Counted from the stretch's first letter, positions 1-12,404 are shown. The stretch is 64,000 nt of DNA from Cephalopachus bancanus (GCA_027257055.1 JAPVLO010000277.1:3720001-3784000), one strand, 5' to 3'. Translations and numbers: made by a program. Notes: generated by a model not told the origin, from the sequence alone.

Positions 1-291
<291 letters not shown>

Positions 292-313
292 TCACAACTG
301 AGGGACGATCCTA

Positions 314-505
314 TCCCAATGCTCCCCAAAGTGTGGTCTGCAAACCAGCAGCATCAGCACTACATGGGAGTAATATGTGGAGAGCGATCTCAGGCCCACT
401 CAGACCTACTGAATCCAAAACTCTGTGAGTGGGGGCCCAAGAATCTGTTTTAGCATGCTCTCGGGTGATTCTTAGGCAAGCTGGAGGCTGAGAAGCACTG
501 CCTCT
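314..505 (+). mobile_element. MER5-type hAT-Charlie DNA transposon fragment
   Basis: Order of diagnostic pieces matches the MER5A consensus as I know it: CCAAAGTGTGGTCTGCAAACC, AGCAGCATCAGCA, GACCTACTGAATC, AACTCTG, and an end of GAGAAGCACTGCC. It is a non-autonomous copy without coding capacity. Boundaries are approximate. Confidence 0.75.
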
Positions 506-739
506 ACTTCAACTCTCTGCTCCTTCCCCACCTGGGCCTGTCTTCCTCTGTCCCTTCACAGTTGCATTCCCCAGGGCTCTGTCCTAGGTCTTGGCTTTCA
601 TCGCACTATATCATTGGCTTAAGTGAGGTCAGCCACCCAAAGGCTGATTTGGTTATTTGGTTGTTTTAACACAGGTTTATACCAGCGATTCTCAAATTTT
701 TGGCCCCAACCCTGGCCTCTTCTCCAAGCTCCCAGAATG

Positions 740-2023
740 TCCAGTTGCATTTGTTGACAAAAAGATGCCAAACTGCATAAAATATTTTAAGATGGTTTAT
801 TCTGAGCCAAACTTTAGGACCTAGACATGTGGCATATGTCCCCAGGAGGTCCTGAAAACATGTGCCCATCATGGTTGAATGGTAGCTTGGTTATATACAA
901 TTTTAAGGTGGTAGGAGTTACAAAAACCATAAATCAATGTAAGTGAGATTTTCATTGGTTCAGCCCGGGAAGCAGGATATATCCAAGCAGGGACTTGCAG
1001 GTTGTAGGTGGATCTAAGGATTTCTTGACTGGCAATTTGTAGTTCCTATCTAAGGAATTTTGGAAATAGGTAGAGGAGATGTTTTATTGAGATAAGAGGG
1101 CAGAAACACTCCCAGTTTGTTGATACATAAATGAAGTCCTATATGCGGCCAACTTCAAAGAGAATAGATAAGTATTTATAAGGTTCCCAGAGTTTGAGAG
1201 ACAGCTTTGCAGGGTCATAAAATACTTTCATTTCTTTATTTGTTGTACAATGTTATGCCAGAGTCAGGATGGTAAACAAACTTCACTATGAGGGTAATAA
1301 ACTCCATCTGCTGAGTCCTTATCAGGCTTGACTCCCTGGGCCTCTTAGGCATTTGGATAGGAGAAAAAAGGTCAGAGTTTAGTCCTCACTTTCTGGACCT
1401 TTCTACCAAACTGTTGCACAGTTTTCTAAACTCAGTGTGTCTAAAACCAATTCAACATCTGCTCAATCTACTCTGCATCCATATCTACAACTGGGGTTCT
1501 GTGACAGCACTGCCACCCCAAGATCCAATTACTCCCATCGTGTCCAGGTTTCCCAGTTCAGTGCCTGCAGTTCCCACGGTGAGGTCTGGCCTACAGACAG
1601 AAGGCATCACAGAGCTCTTTCAGGTGTCAGGGTTCCCCCTCACACATTTATTTCTCACAGTACTGGTGAAAGTTATGTCTTCTGGTCCCTCCCAGCGAGG
1701 GTGAGCAGGTCTCAGATGACAATTGCACTCTTAACATTCCAACCTCCCTAAGCCTCTGAATCCCGTCCTCTGCAGTGAACCCAGGCAGTTCCAGCATTTC
1801 CAATTCACTAACGGTGGGCCACCTCTGGGTCCATGTTTCAGCCAACCAATCAAGCAGTTAGAGCCCTTTCTAACTCTCCAAGCTGCAACATAAATGCAGG
1901 TCCTCTGCTTAGTGAGCCCATGTCAAAACATTCAGCCATCCGATTTTATGTTCCTTCTACCGTCAACCCACACCCTTAGTATCCATTCCCATACATGTTT
2001 CCTAATTTCTGTCTGTATAAATT
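740..2023 (-). mobile_element. Possible degraded ERV-like repeat, first segment
   Basis: About 1.25 kb without Alu or L1 signal. The motifs GGTTTATTCTGAGCCAAA, GGTCCTGAAAACATGTGCCC and CAGGATGGTAAACAAACTTC resemble antisense endogenous-retrovirus LTR/internal repeats common in mammals. No open frame longer than about 100 codons makes sense here. The family is not certain, and it could be several older repeats side by side. Confidence 0.35.
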
Positions 2024-2033
2024 AGAAAACTCA

Positions 2034-2337
2034 GCCGGGCTCGGTGGCTCAGCCTGTCATCCCGCGCCTTTGGGAGGCTGAGGTGAGTGGATGGCCTGAG
2101 CCCGCGGGTTCGAGACCCGCCTGGGCAGCGAGACCTCATCTCTACAATAAATCAAAAAATCAGCCGGGTGTGGTAGCGCGTGCCTGTAATTCTGGCTACT
2201 TGGAAGGCTGAGGCGGAAGGATCGCCGGAGCCCAGCAGGCCGAGGCTGCAGTGGCCGGAAGTGGCCACTGCACTCCAGTCTGGGCGACAGAGTGAGACTC
2301 CAACTCAAAAAAAAAAAAAAAAAAAAGAAAAAGAAAA
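2034..2337 (+). mobile_element. Alu, lemur-type, full length
   Basis: Full dimer with the GCCGGGCTCGGTGGCTCAGC start and CAATAAATCAAAAAAT linker, ending in a long A/GA-rich tail. A perfect 10-bp target-site duplication AGAAAACTCA flanks it (2024-2033 and 2338-2347), so the boundaries are firm. Confidence 0.95.
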
Positions 2338-2347
2338 AGAAAACTCA

Positions 2348-3000
2348 AGTAGTGCTTTTGGAGGACAGCACACCTCTTATGGGTCAGTCACACATTGTAC
2401 CTCACCTTTAGGGGACCTGCTGGGACTTGAGCCTAGTTAAGTCTAGCAAACAGACGTGGTGGGGATGGGACCTGAGAAGAATCAGCATTGTCTTGCTTGG
2501 CAGCTGCCTCAAGAAAAACAATTCTCATTTCCTCAGCATTGCAGGGTCTGTCCACTCAGGAGTGGAAAGGCCTATACCACTGGGGCGGGGGAGGTCACTG
2601 CGGCTGGGGTCAGGAAGCCAGTTCTGCTGAAAGTAAGGAGGCCTCTTCCACCAATAAAGGAGACATCAGAATTTGGGACTCAGCGTCCCCGGCTTCATCA
2701 AAGTCTTCCCAGATGTCCCCACCCCAACTTACAAGATCCCATTATTTTCCAATAATTAATGCCCTCACTTTAACATTAGACATCCTACAAAGCTGGGCAT
2801 TCAACTTACATTGTAATTCAGCCAGTTGCAGGAGGAGGTTCTGCATTTGATTTTCAGCAATTTCAGCCCTTTCATACAGTAGATAAGGGTCTCCCTCAGG
2901 GAACACAGAGAAACTCCTAAGTCATTTATGTGGTGTATGAGCTAGGAATTCAAATCTCTAAGTTCATCCTTTTCTTTCACCACTCTGTCCAGACATTAGG
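2348..3000 (-). mobile_element. Possible degraded ERV-like repeat, second segment
   Basis: After the lemur Alu the non-Alu sequence resumes. The stretch near 2740-2880 (CCATTATTTTCCAATAATTA, GGGCATTCAACTTACATTGT, CAGCAATTTCAGCCCT) resembles antisense internal retroviral sequence. Reading frames are broken throughout. The assignment is a recollection of repeat types, not a search result. Confidence 0.3.
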
Positions 3001-3317
3001 AGTAACCTGCTAACATCATTGTATTATTTGTTTCCCAAAACGTTCCAAAGTATCATACACAGTTACCGAGCTTCTTCTACATGTGGTTGATTCAGAGTAT
3101 CCAAAATAGTATTTTGTGTATCTCTATAAACAGCTCACACTATAAACTATCAGTGTTCTCTTAACTAATGCAAATAGAGTCAATGGTGATTTAAAATCTA
3201 ATCTGATTACAGAGACAATTCTAGAAACTACAGAACCAATTCAGAAAATTCATCCTTCAAATTTTTTCTCAAAAAAAAATTTTGTTTTCTCGAACCATTC
3301 TCGATACCAAAATCTGT
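3001..3317. other. Unassigned AT-rich sequence
   Basis: About 300 bases of AT-rich sequence with no recognisable repeat, RNA gene or open frame. Confidence 0.5.
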
Positions 3318-3886
3318 TATTAGTTGGAATTTTCTAGAGAAACAGAACCAGAAGGAAATCTTTCTATATCTCTAAATGAATAAATAGATAGAGAGAGGGA
3401 GTTAATCTCAGCCACAAACATCCTCAAAGACACAATGAGAGAACAAGAGAATGAGAGAGAGAGAGACAGGTTGAGAAATTTATCACGAGGAACTGGCTCG
3501 CACAATTATGGATGTTAAGTCCCATGATCTGCTGTCTGCAAGCTGGAGACCCAGGAAATCTGGTAATCTAATTCAGTCTGCATCCAAATGTCTGAGAATC
3601 AGAGAGCCAGTGGCATAAATCCCAGTCTGGGAGTCAGAGAAGATGAGATGAGATGATCCCAGCTCAAGCAGGCAGACAGGAAGCAAAAAAGGGGGTGAAC
3701 TCCTCCTTGCTCCTTGTTCTAGTGAGGCTTTCAGTGAATTGGATGATGTCCACTCACATTAGGAAAGTCTACCAATTCAAATGTTAATCTCATCCAGATA
3801 CACCCTCACAGACACACTGAGAGAAATAATGTTTATTCTGGGTACGCCATGGCCAGCCAAGTTGACACGTAAAATTAACCATCACA
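3318..3886 (-). mobile_element. LTR-like interspersed repeat, inverted copy
   Basis: It starts with TCTAGAGAAACAGAACCAG and ends GTTGACACGTAAAATTAACC followed by ATCACA. The reverse complement therefore begins TGTGATGGTTAATTTTA, the same start as the copy at 4824-5318. Ends of TG...CA type suggest an LTR-class element; the family name is uncertain. A GA-rich simple stretch (about 3391-3470) lies inside. Confidence 0.7.
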
Positions 3887-4072
3887 AGGACATATAACTA
3901 AACTGAGCAAGGCTTATATATCACAACACAGTGATGAAAATATCTGTTGAAAGGAAGAATGGCATCTGTACAGTTCTGAAGTTCTCTAATATTACGGCTT
4001 GTCACCTATCTTTTAGATCAATATCAAGACACATGTACTGCCACTAGACAACTTAACTGCAAATATACTAGA

Positions 4073-4257
4073 TCAGTGGTTCTCAAATTTGGGCATGATC
4101 AGAAACACCTGAAAGCCTTGTTAATGCTGCAGGTTTCTGGGTCCCACCCCTAGAGTTTCTGACGTAGCAGGTTTGGGGTGGGACCAGAGATTTTGGGGGC
4201 CTAACAAATTCCCAGGTGACGCCAATGCTGATCAAGGAACTACAATTTGAGAACCAG
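4073..4257 (+). mobile_element. MER5-type hAT-Charlie DNA transposon, near full length
   Basis: It begins CAGTGGTTCTCAAATTTG and ends CAATTTGAGAACCAGC, giving terminal inverted repeats of the CAGTGGTTCTCAAA class. Length about 185 bp fits MER5A. No coding capacity. Confidence 0.85.
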
Positions 4258-4823
4258 CAAATTCAAGAGTATGATTGCTACACCTGGCAATCTTTACCAC
4301 CCAGAGAGACTAATCTAATCTGTCTTAAGAAAACCATATTGTAAGCAAATAATCATCCCAATTACACATTTCGACAACTTTCAACTCCTCTGTGCCACTT
4401 AAGGAAACTAAACATCAGCTGGGTATGTAAGATCTAAATGTCGGGAAAGCAGGAGGAACACAGGATCTAACACTGTAAATTCTGCTCGTCTCTGAAAAAT
4501 CTTGGCAACAAAGGCAAAATATACAGGATAACAAAGAAATCATGGCCACAACATGACTTTCCTGGAGGTCTCTTCTCCTCAGTGACATAACCAGTGGACG
4601 GCATTCAGTAACTACCACTTTTATCCCAGTTCAGTGACTGACACGTTAACATGAGTTTGGTTAAAGGGTCCGGCCACTGTTTACGGGTACATTTAAAACA
4701 GGAGCGGTGGTGTGTCCCGAAAGGGAGTAAAGACTTGTTCTCGTTCTGTCCTCTCCGCCTTTACGTTTCTGAAAGTTGAAGGGACTTTCCAAATACCAAA
4801 CTCATGGAGAGGAGGAGGCATTT
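4258..4823. other. Unassigned intergenic/intronic sequence
   Basis: About 560 bases with no clear repeat, RNA gene or codon-like open frame. Confidence 0.45.
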
Positions 4824-5245
4824 TGTGATGGCTAATTTTATGTGTCAACTTGACGGGCTGGGGATGTCCAAACATTTGGTCAGACATTATTCTGGCACCT
4901 GTGAAGGTATTTAGTGATGAAATTAACACCTGAATCAACAGATTGAGTAAAGCAGATGTGGGTGGGCCTCATCAAATCAGCTGAAGACCTGCGCAGAACA
5001 AAAAGGCTGAGTACAAGGGAACTTCTCCTGCCTTACTGTTGAGTTGGGGCATTGACTTTTTCCCGCCTTCGGACTTTTTCCCACCTTTGGACTTGAACTG
5101 AAATATCGGTCCATCCTGAGTCCCAAGCCTGCTGGTTTTTGTGCTGGAATTTACACCAACAACTCTTCTGGGTTTCCAGCCTGCCGACTACAGATCTTGG
5201 GACTTGCCAGCCTTTTTAATCACATGAGCTAATTCTTATAATAAA

Positions 5246-5277
<32 letters not shown>

Positions 5278-5318
5278 CCCGCACACACCCTATTGGATCT
5301 GTTTCTCTAGCAAACCCT
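4824..5318 (+). mobile_element. LTR-like interspersed repeat, direct copy
   Basis: It begins TGTGATGGCTAATTTTATGT and ends with GGATCTGTTTCTCTAGCAAA. Internal diagnostic pieces are GTCAACTTGACGGGCTGG, TGGGTGGGCCTCATCAAATC and AATAAATCTCTTACACACA. It is the same family as 3318-3886 in opposite orientation about 0.9 kb away. A CA tract lies near its 3' end. Confidence 0.75.
5252..5288 (+). repeat. CA dinucleotide microsatellite
   Basis: About twelve uninterrupted CA units inside the 3' part of the LTR-like repeat, at the place where this family usually carries a simple repeat. Confidence 0.9.
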
Positions 5319-5439
5319 TAAGCAAGCACTGGGCAAACATTTCTTTCTAAATCACCTGTTTCCTGCTTTAATTTCTACTTTACTAAAAATCAGCACTTTT
5401 ACTAGCAACTTCTGTTAACATCTCTTTAAACTTTAAACC

Positions 5440-5727
5440 TTTTTGGCATCAGGGACTGGTTTTGTGGAAGACAATTTTTCCAAGGACAGGGGAGTGGGAG
5501 CATCATCAGACATTAGATTCTCTTTAAGGAGCACGCAACCTAGATCCCTCACGTGTGCAGTTCACAACAGGGTTCACACTCCTATGAGAATCTAATGCTG
5601 CTGCTGATTTGACAGAAGACGGAGTTCTGCTCACCTGCCACTCACCTTCTCCTGGGCGGCCCGGAACCTAACAGGCCATGGGCTAGTATCGGCCCTCGAC
5701 CCAGGGGTTGGGGACTCTGGCTTTAAA
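5440..5727 (-). mobile_element. Non-autonomous hAT-type DNA transposon
   Basis: Reverse complement begins near CCCCAACCCCTGG and contains CTGTTAGGTTCCGGGCCGC and GATTCTCATAGGAG. The plus strand ends CCAGGGGTTGGGGACTCTGG. These match a common mammalian hAT element with CAGGGGTCCCCAACC-like termini. No transposase is present. Confidence 0.7.
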
Positions 5728-6590
5728 GGACATTTACAACTTGGCATCTCAGTAGAGGTGATTCAGATTCAGTGACTCAGCAGTGATTTCAGCCCTGTTG
5801 TGCTGTCAGCCCTGGAAGTGAAGTCAGGGTTGAGACTTCCCAAGAGGGAAGTAATTGTAATATTCTGGTGAGGCTGATTTTTCTCTGTTAATGTGGGAGA
5901 ATAGAGATATCAAAAGCAGAAACAGTGTCTGCAGTCTTCATGATTTGCAGGGACCTTACTCCATTTCTGTCTTTTGTCTCGAATCTTCTATGTGCGCTGC
6001 TACAAAGATAACAGGGCTTTTCCTCTCCATTTCTTCCTGTTTGTAACACACAAACACACACACCCTTTCCAAAACTTCTGAAAGCTTTCAGGCATGCTTT
6101 TGAAAGTAAGGAGGCTGTGGAGGACATGTCAATTAATTGAATAGATTAACTGTGTTATGTAGGAGATGGTAACTTGAAGAGAGGCGTTTGACAGGCGTGA
6201 ATGAGCAGAGAAGCTGTGTAATATTAGCATTCCACTCCACTTTAAGTACTGATGTAGGGAACTGCTATAATAATTATGCCACTAAAAAAGTCTGTTCCAA
6301 TGGCCTTGATGCATGCCGCTACTGGAATAAAGTTAGGCCACTTTCTTTATAGTTAGTGCAGCAGTGTAAGTTGAAGAAAGCCCAGAATGCTTTTCAGAGT
6401 AGAAGAGGTATGATAGAAGACCTCAGAGAATCTGCTTCTACCAAAGGAAACAGGGCTGTGCTGTTGGTTACTGGTACCTATTCGATGCTTTCTAATCTGC
6501 CAAATTTAGCCATGGCATAGGGAGCATGTTAGGGCTGGCTTCAAGAGATCCAGGTGGTGTGAGTCTGAGTCAAAGTCACGCCAATATTAA
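5728..6590. other. Unassigned sequence with a short CA tract
   Basis: About 860 bases without a clear repeat except a short ACAC tract near 6047-6063. No convincing coding frame or RNA gene. Confidence 0.45.
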
Positions 6591-6599
6591 TGACATGTC

Positions 6600-6745
6600 C
6601 ATTTGGTGAGCAGTGATAATGACCTTAATAGTTAACAACTTTCGGAAGAAGGTATTTTTAAGCAACATGCCGAAAGTCATACAACTAATAAGAGATGGGA
6701 TTTGACCCCAAGTGCTTCTGATTCCAAAGCCTGGGCTTAATAAAC
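6600..6745 (-). mobile_element. MIR SINE fragment
   Basis: Antisense MIR core is recognisable: TAAGCAACATGCCGAAAGTC, ACAACTAATAAGAGATGGGA, TTTGACCCCAAGTG, CTTCTGATTCCAAAGCC. MIRs are old tRNA-derived SINEs mobilised by L2. Confidence 0.75.
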
Positions 6746-6998
6746 ATAATTCAATGCTGCCTCCCAAAGCATTAGGAAAGAGTAAGCTTTAAGAAAAGGT
6801 CACCAATCAGTACTACACAAAATAAAAAGATATCACAGGTCTGAGCTATCCAGTTCAGTAAGGATGGTAACCACTTGGCCAGAAATCCAGAAATGTTCAC
6901 TATGGAGGAATATGAGGCTCAATTAGGCCAGCATCAATTGGGTAAATTAAGAAAGGAATTCTCACATGAGATTTTACAAATGTTACTGATGACACCCA

Positions 6999-7040
6999 GT
7001 CTTGGGTGACAATGAGACTCTGACTCAAAAAAAAAAAAAG
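6999..7040 (+). mobile_element. Alu 3' end remnant
   Basis: A 40-bp scrap, CAGTCTTGGGTGACAATGAG then ACTCTGACTC and an A run, is the end of an Alu right arm. The rest of this copy is absent. Confidence 0.65.
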
Positions 7041-7080
7041 TCTCCCTTGTCCACTTACTTCCTACTGTCCTTGCAGTTTG

Positions 7081-7396
7081 GGTTTTTGTTTTTTTTTTTT
7101 ACTTTTTTTTGAGTTGGAGTCTCACTCTTTCACCCAGGCTAGAGTGCAGTGGCACGGTCACCACAGCCTCGACCTGTTGGGCTCCGACGATCCTTCCACC
7201 TCAGCCTTCCAAGGAGCTGGCACTATAGGCACACACCACCATGCCAGGCTAATTATTTATTTATTTATTTATTTATTGTAGAGACGAGGTCTCGCCAAGT
7301 TGTCCAGGCTGGTCTTGAACCCCTGAGCTCAGGCAATCCTCTCGCCTGGCCTCCCAAAGTGCTGGGATGACAGGCTTGAGCCACTGCACCTGGTCC
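7081..7396 (-). mobile_element. Alu, strepsirrhine type, full length
   Basis: The poly(T) start is interrupted by AC, and the full right and left arms follow. A TTTA simple repeat (7251-7277) expands the central linker. A short flanking duplication TGCAGTTT (7072-7079, 7399-7406) supports the limits. Confidence 0.9.
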
Positions 7397-7620
7397 TGTG
7401 CAGTTTTTCTCTGACAGGGCACAGGTAAACCCTAGAGGAGCTGGTATCTGGGTCAACAAGCCTCCTGTGCCAGGCGCTCCCACATCTTCAGGTCTAGCCT
7501 GCCAGGAGAATTGTCCAGGATGCTTGACTGTGGGGACCTTGATGCAAGCTAAGGAGATAAGTCAAGAAGTTGGAGTGAGCAAGGAGAGGAATAGAATACA
7601 ATTTTAAGAAAGAAAAGAGG
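7397..7620. other. Spacer without assigned repeat
   Basis: About 220 bases between two Alus; no gene or repeat recognised. Confidence 0.4.
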
Positions 7621-7926
7621 GCCAGGCGCTGTGGCTCACACCTAATCTCAGCACTTTGGGAGGTCGAGGCAGGAGGATTGCTTGCGTCCAATAGTTCAAG
7701 ACTAGCCTAGACCCCATCTCTACAAAAAATTAAAAAATTAGCCAGGTGTGGTGGTATGTGCCTGTGGCCCCAGCTACTTGGGAGGCTGAGGAGGAGGTCA
7801 AGACTGTGGCGAGCCTTGATGGTGCCACTGCATTCTAGCCTGGGTCACAGAGTAAGACCTCAACGAGAAAGAAGGAAGCAAGGAAGCAAGGAAGGAAGGA
7901 AGGAAAGAAAGAAAGAAAAGAAAAGA
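7621..7926 (+). mobile_element. Alu with GGAA/GAAA-expanded tail
   Basis: Full-length older Alu starting GCCAGGCGCTGTGGCTCACA. Its tail has expanded into GGAA then GAAA units (7866-7926). A duplicated AAGAAAGAAAAGAGG word flanks it, although the low-complexity tail makes the right end soft. Confidence 0.9.
7866..7926 (+). repeat. GGAA/GAAA microsatellite in Alu tail
   Basis: Runs of GGAA followed by GAAA units grow out of the Alu poly(A) tail. GGAA repeats can be bound by ETS-family factors; that is general knowledge and nothing here shows activity. Confidence 0.85.
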
Positions 7927-7972
7927 GGCCCTCCCGTTTAAGCAGGTGAACTTAGTATATAATATCACTCTT

Positions 7973-8260
7973 GGCTGGGCTTGTGGCTCAGTCTGTTATC
8001 CCAGCACTTTGGGAGGCCAAGGTGAGTGGATTGCCTGAGCCCACAGGTTTGAGATCAGCCCTGGCAACCCGGCGACACCTTGTCTCTACAATAAATCACA
8101 AATTAGCTGGGCATGGTAGCACATGTCTGTAGTTCTGGCTACTCGGAAGGCTGAGGCAGAAGGCTTGCGGGAGCCCAGCAGGTCGACGCTGGGGTGGCCG
8201 TGAGTGTGCAACTGCACTTCAGCCTGGGCGACAGAGTGAGACTCCAACTCAAAAAAAAAA
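7973..8260 (+). mobile_element. Alu, lemur-type
   Basis: Starts GGCTGGGCTTGTGGCTCAGT, carries the CAATAAATCAC linker and ends ACTCCAACTC plus A tail. Confidence 0.93.
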
Positions 8261-8264
8261 GAAA

Positions 8265-8855
8265 GAAAATATGTAAACATGAGAGAAAAGAGAAGGTTCA
8301 TGAATGATAGATTCAGGTAGTCCAGTATTTCTTTAACAGAAATTCCAAAAAGGGAGAAATAAGGGGAGGAAATCATCAAAGATAAGAGAAAAAGTCCCTG
8401 AGCCGAAGAGACCGGTCTTCAGAATAAGATGGCCCATACCAACAGCTGTGCAAAGTGAATGAAAAAAGGGCCTAATGTTGTTTCTGAGAGATTTCAGAAC
8501 TCCGAAAAATTTTGAGAACTTCCAGGGGAAGGGGATGTATATAAAACAGAAAGAGAATTAAGCTGACATCAATCTTCATCAACAATACTGTGCTGGAAGG
8601 ACAACAGGACAATGTCTTCAAACTCCTGAGGGAAAGGACATTCTAAGGCCTGAATTCTACAGTTGAAGACTCATTTAATAAGGTTCAAGAGTCAACATGA
8701 AAATATAATATCCAGGCCTGTCAAAACTTCAATAGTTTACCATCACTCATTCTACATGAAAAAATTACTTCAGGTGTTTGTTTTCACTTAAAATGAAAAA
8801 AAGCCCAAGAAAGAGGATGACATGGGTCTCATTCAACCACAGCAGGTGATTTTAG
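8265..8855 (+). mobile_element. HAL1/old L1M-type LINE fragment
   Basis: Degraded but collinear pieces of the ORF1-derived HAL1/L1M type: GTCTTCAGAATAAGATGGCC, GTGCTGGAAGGACAACAGGA, TTCAAACTCCTGAGGGAAAG, AAGAAAGAGGATGACATGGG. Frames are heavily broken. Confidence 0.6.
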
Positions 8856-9330
8856 AAATGAAATGCCTACTATTTTTCTGGGAACATTTGTTCCTTTCCC
8901 ACCCGGGTGCTGGCTGAGACATCAGTCATCAAACTCGGACTCGGGCTTCGAGCTTTTTCCTTCCTTTTCATCACTCCAACTCTACACAGATCTTTTTCTT
9001 TTTCATCCTACTTTTGGGGCTGGTGTAACTATAAAGCCCTACTATCCAGAGGGCTCTCTGAAAAATTACACTGTTCTTGTTAATGCCTTAGAATCCCTGA
9101 TTCTCTTTCAGTGTTTATTATTTTAAAAAATATTCTTGAACGTGTCACAGTGACAAATGCAATTGGTTTCCCAATTCGGGGTCTTGTATGTATCACCATG
9201 CAGAGGGTCATCGTATCCCCATTGTCACAAATGCCTGCTCTGAAAACCAGAAAAGCGAGTGATATATCCATCAGGGTCACAGCCACTTTGTGGCAGAGTT
9301 GGGGTCAGAACCCTCATCTCCTGGTACCCA
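8856..9330. other. Unassigned sequence
   Basis: About 475 bases between HAL1 and the MLT1-type LTR. An 87-codon frame on the plus strand (8863-9126) has no recognisable domain. Confidence 0.4.
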
Positions 9331-9726
9331 GTGCTATGGGCTGAATGGGGTCCTCCCTCCAAATTCCTGTGTTGAATCCTAACCCCCAGTGTGACTGCAA
9401 TTGGAGACAGGGCTTTAGTAGCTAATTAAGGTTATGAGGTCACAGGGTGAGATCCTAATCTAAGGGGCTTGGTGGTGATTGGTGGCTTTATAAGAAGAAG
9501 GAGAGAGTTTCTCTCTCTCCACACACACTCTCCAAGGGAAGGCCATGTGGACACACGATGAGGTGGCGGCCACTGCAAACCAAAAGGAGGCCCTCACCAG
9601 AAAGTGGCCACGCTGGCACCCGATCTCAGACTCTCAGCCTCCAGAACTGTGAGAAAACAGTTCAGTTGTTTAAGCCACCCAGCCTGTGGTATGTGGTTAT
9701 TAAGGCAGCCCAAGCCGACTAAGACA
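9331..9726 (+). mobile_element. MLT1-type MaLR LTR, near complete
   Basis: Begins TGCTATGGGCTGAATGGGGT, continues AACCCCCAGTGTGA, GGTCACAGGGTGAGATCC, TTTATAAGAAGAAGG, CTCTCAGCCTCCAGAACTGT, GTTTAAGCCACCCAGCCTGT and ends GCCGACTAAGACAC. The order is that of an MLT1 solo LTR. Confidence 0.88.
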
Positions 9727-9750
9727 CCGAGGCAAATCTGGGCTCTCCTC

Positions 9751-9911
9751 TTTTTTTTCTGAGTCAGAGTCTCACTCCATTGCCCAGGCTGGAGGGGAAG
9801 TGCAGCGGCACACTCACGGCCACCCCAGCCTCGACCTGCCAGGCTCCAGTGGTTCTGCCTCAGCCTTGCAAGTAGCCGGAACTACAGGCATGCGCTACCA
9901 CGCCCGGCTAC
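9751..9911 (-). mobile_element. Outer Alu of a nested pair, right-arm half
   Basis: Poly(T) start then right arm up to CACGCCCGGCTAC, where another Alu interrupts it. The remaining half resumes at 10203. Confidence 0.88.
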
Positions 9912-10202
9912 TTTTTTTTTTTTTGAGTTGGAGTCTCACTCTGTCACCCAGGTTGGAGTGCAGTGGCACGCTCACTGCCACCACAGCGTAGACATGCTGG
10001 GCTCTGGTGATCCTTCCACCTCAGCCTTCCAAGTGGCTGGAACTACAGGTAGGCACTACCACACCCAGCTCATTTTTGATTTATTGTAGAGATGAGGTCT
10101 CGCCAAGTTGCCCAGGCTGGTCTTGAACCCACCGGCTCAGGCAATCCACTCACCTCAGCCTCCCAAAGTGCTGGGATTACAGGCTGAGCACTAAACCCAG
10201 CC
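9912..10202 (-). mobile_element. Inner Alu inserted into the outer Alu
   Basis: Complete minus-strand Alu from poly(T) to the left-arm end (GCTGAGCACTAAACCCAGC). It landed at the linker of the outer copy in the same orientation. Confidence 0.9.
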
Positions 10203-10317
10203 CTAATTTTTGATTTATTATAGAGACGAGGCCTCACCATGAACCTGCAGACTCAGGCAATTTCGCCTCGGCCCCCCAAAGCGCTGGGATTACAGGCTTG
10301 AGCCACCGCACCCGGCC
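10203..10317 (-). mobile_element. Outer Alu of a nested pair, left-arm half
   Basis: Continues the outer copy with linker AATTTTTGATTTATTATAG and left arm to CACCCGGCC. It has lost about 20 bp (the GTTGCCCAGGCTGG segment) between CACCATG and AACCTGC. Confidence 0.85.
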
Positions 10318-11571
<1,254 letters not shown>

Positions 11572-11950
11572 CAAAAATTCTTTTTGAGGATAGATCAGTA
11601 TAGAATTTTGGCTCAGAATGAGTTTAAAGAATCAACTGTCAGGGCTGTAACAAAATTTCTTCCATTCCTATGTGCTTTTTATAGTAACTGGCACCTCTGT
11701 ACTTTCAACAAATAGAATCAGTGCTGAATGCCGACCTTTCTAGCACTGAGTAAGAACCAAACCCAGACACACAAACTTTTAATGGACGATGGTGGGAATC
11801 AAACACTATCAGAAATATATCCTCACTAAAGGATATATTTCCACCAAAATGTAACTTTATACTTATTAAGAATTTGTTCATTTGAAATATACATTGTTGT
11901 TCTGACCAACTGTATACTATCAATGGTGTTAACATCAAAAGAAATTATCA
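11572..11950. other. Unassigned AT-rich sequence
   Basis: About 380 AT-rich bases. No assigned repeat, RNA gene or open frame of note. Confidence 0.4.
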
Positions 11951-12053
11951 ACCAAGTTGCCCGGGCTGGTCTCAAACCCCTGGGCTCAGATAATCCTCTT
12001 GCCTCGGCCTCTCAAAGTGCTGGGATTACAGGCCTGAGCCATTGCGCCTGGCT
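11951..12053 (-). mobile_element. Alu left-arm monomer fragment
   Basis: Only the left arm is present (ACCAAGTTGCCCGGGCTGGT to GCGCCTGGCT), consistent with a free left monomer or a truncated Alu. Confidence 0.8.
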
Positions 12054-12080
12054 GCAAAATACTTTTAAGAATAAAAATAT

Positions 12081-12309
12081 GGCCAGGTACAGTGTCTCAT
12101 GCCTGTAATCCCAGGACTTTGGGAGACCCAGGCGAGAAGATGACTTGAGCCCTGGAGTTCAAGACCAGCCTGGGCAACACAGCAAGACCTTGTCTCTATT
12201 TAAAAAATTTAAAAATTAGCCAGGTGTGGTGGTGCATGCTTGTAGTCCCCAGTTACTCAAGAGGCTGAGACAGGAAAATCGCCTGAGCCCAGGGGGTTAA
12301 GGCTGCAGT
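12081..12309 (+). mobile_element. Alu, old type, broken in its right arm
   Basis: Full left arm and most of the right arm, stopping at GGCTGCAGT. It then joins directly to an antisense Alu fragment. Confidence 0.88.
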
Positions 12310-12404
12310 TGCCCAGGCAGGTCTCAAACCCGCGGGCTAAGGCAATCCACTCACCTCAGCCTCCCAAAGGTGCGGGATTACAGGCTGAGCCACCGAGCCT
12401 GGCT
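12310..12404 (-). mobile_element. Lemur-type Alu left arm, antisense, fused to previous Alu
   Basis: Reverse complement is the left arm of a lemur-type Alu (GCCAGGCTCGGTGGCTCAGC to CCTGCCTGGGCAAC). It meets the upstream plus-strand Alu with no spacer. Confidence 0.85.

Noticed and set aside
7078..7370. Open frames rich in ELESHSxxQARVQWHG and similar strings
   Set aside because: These are antisense Alu translations; the same peptide recurs at dozens of Alus here.
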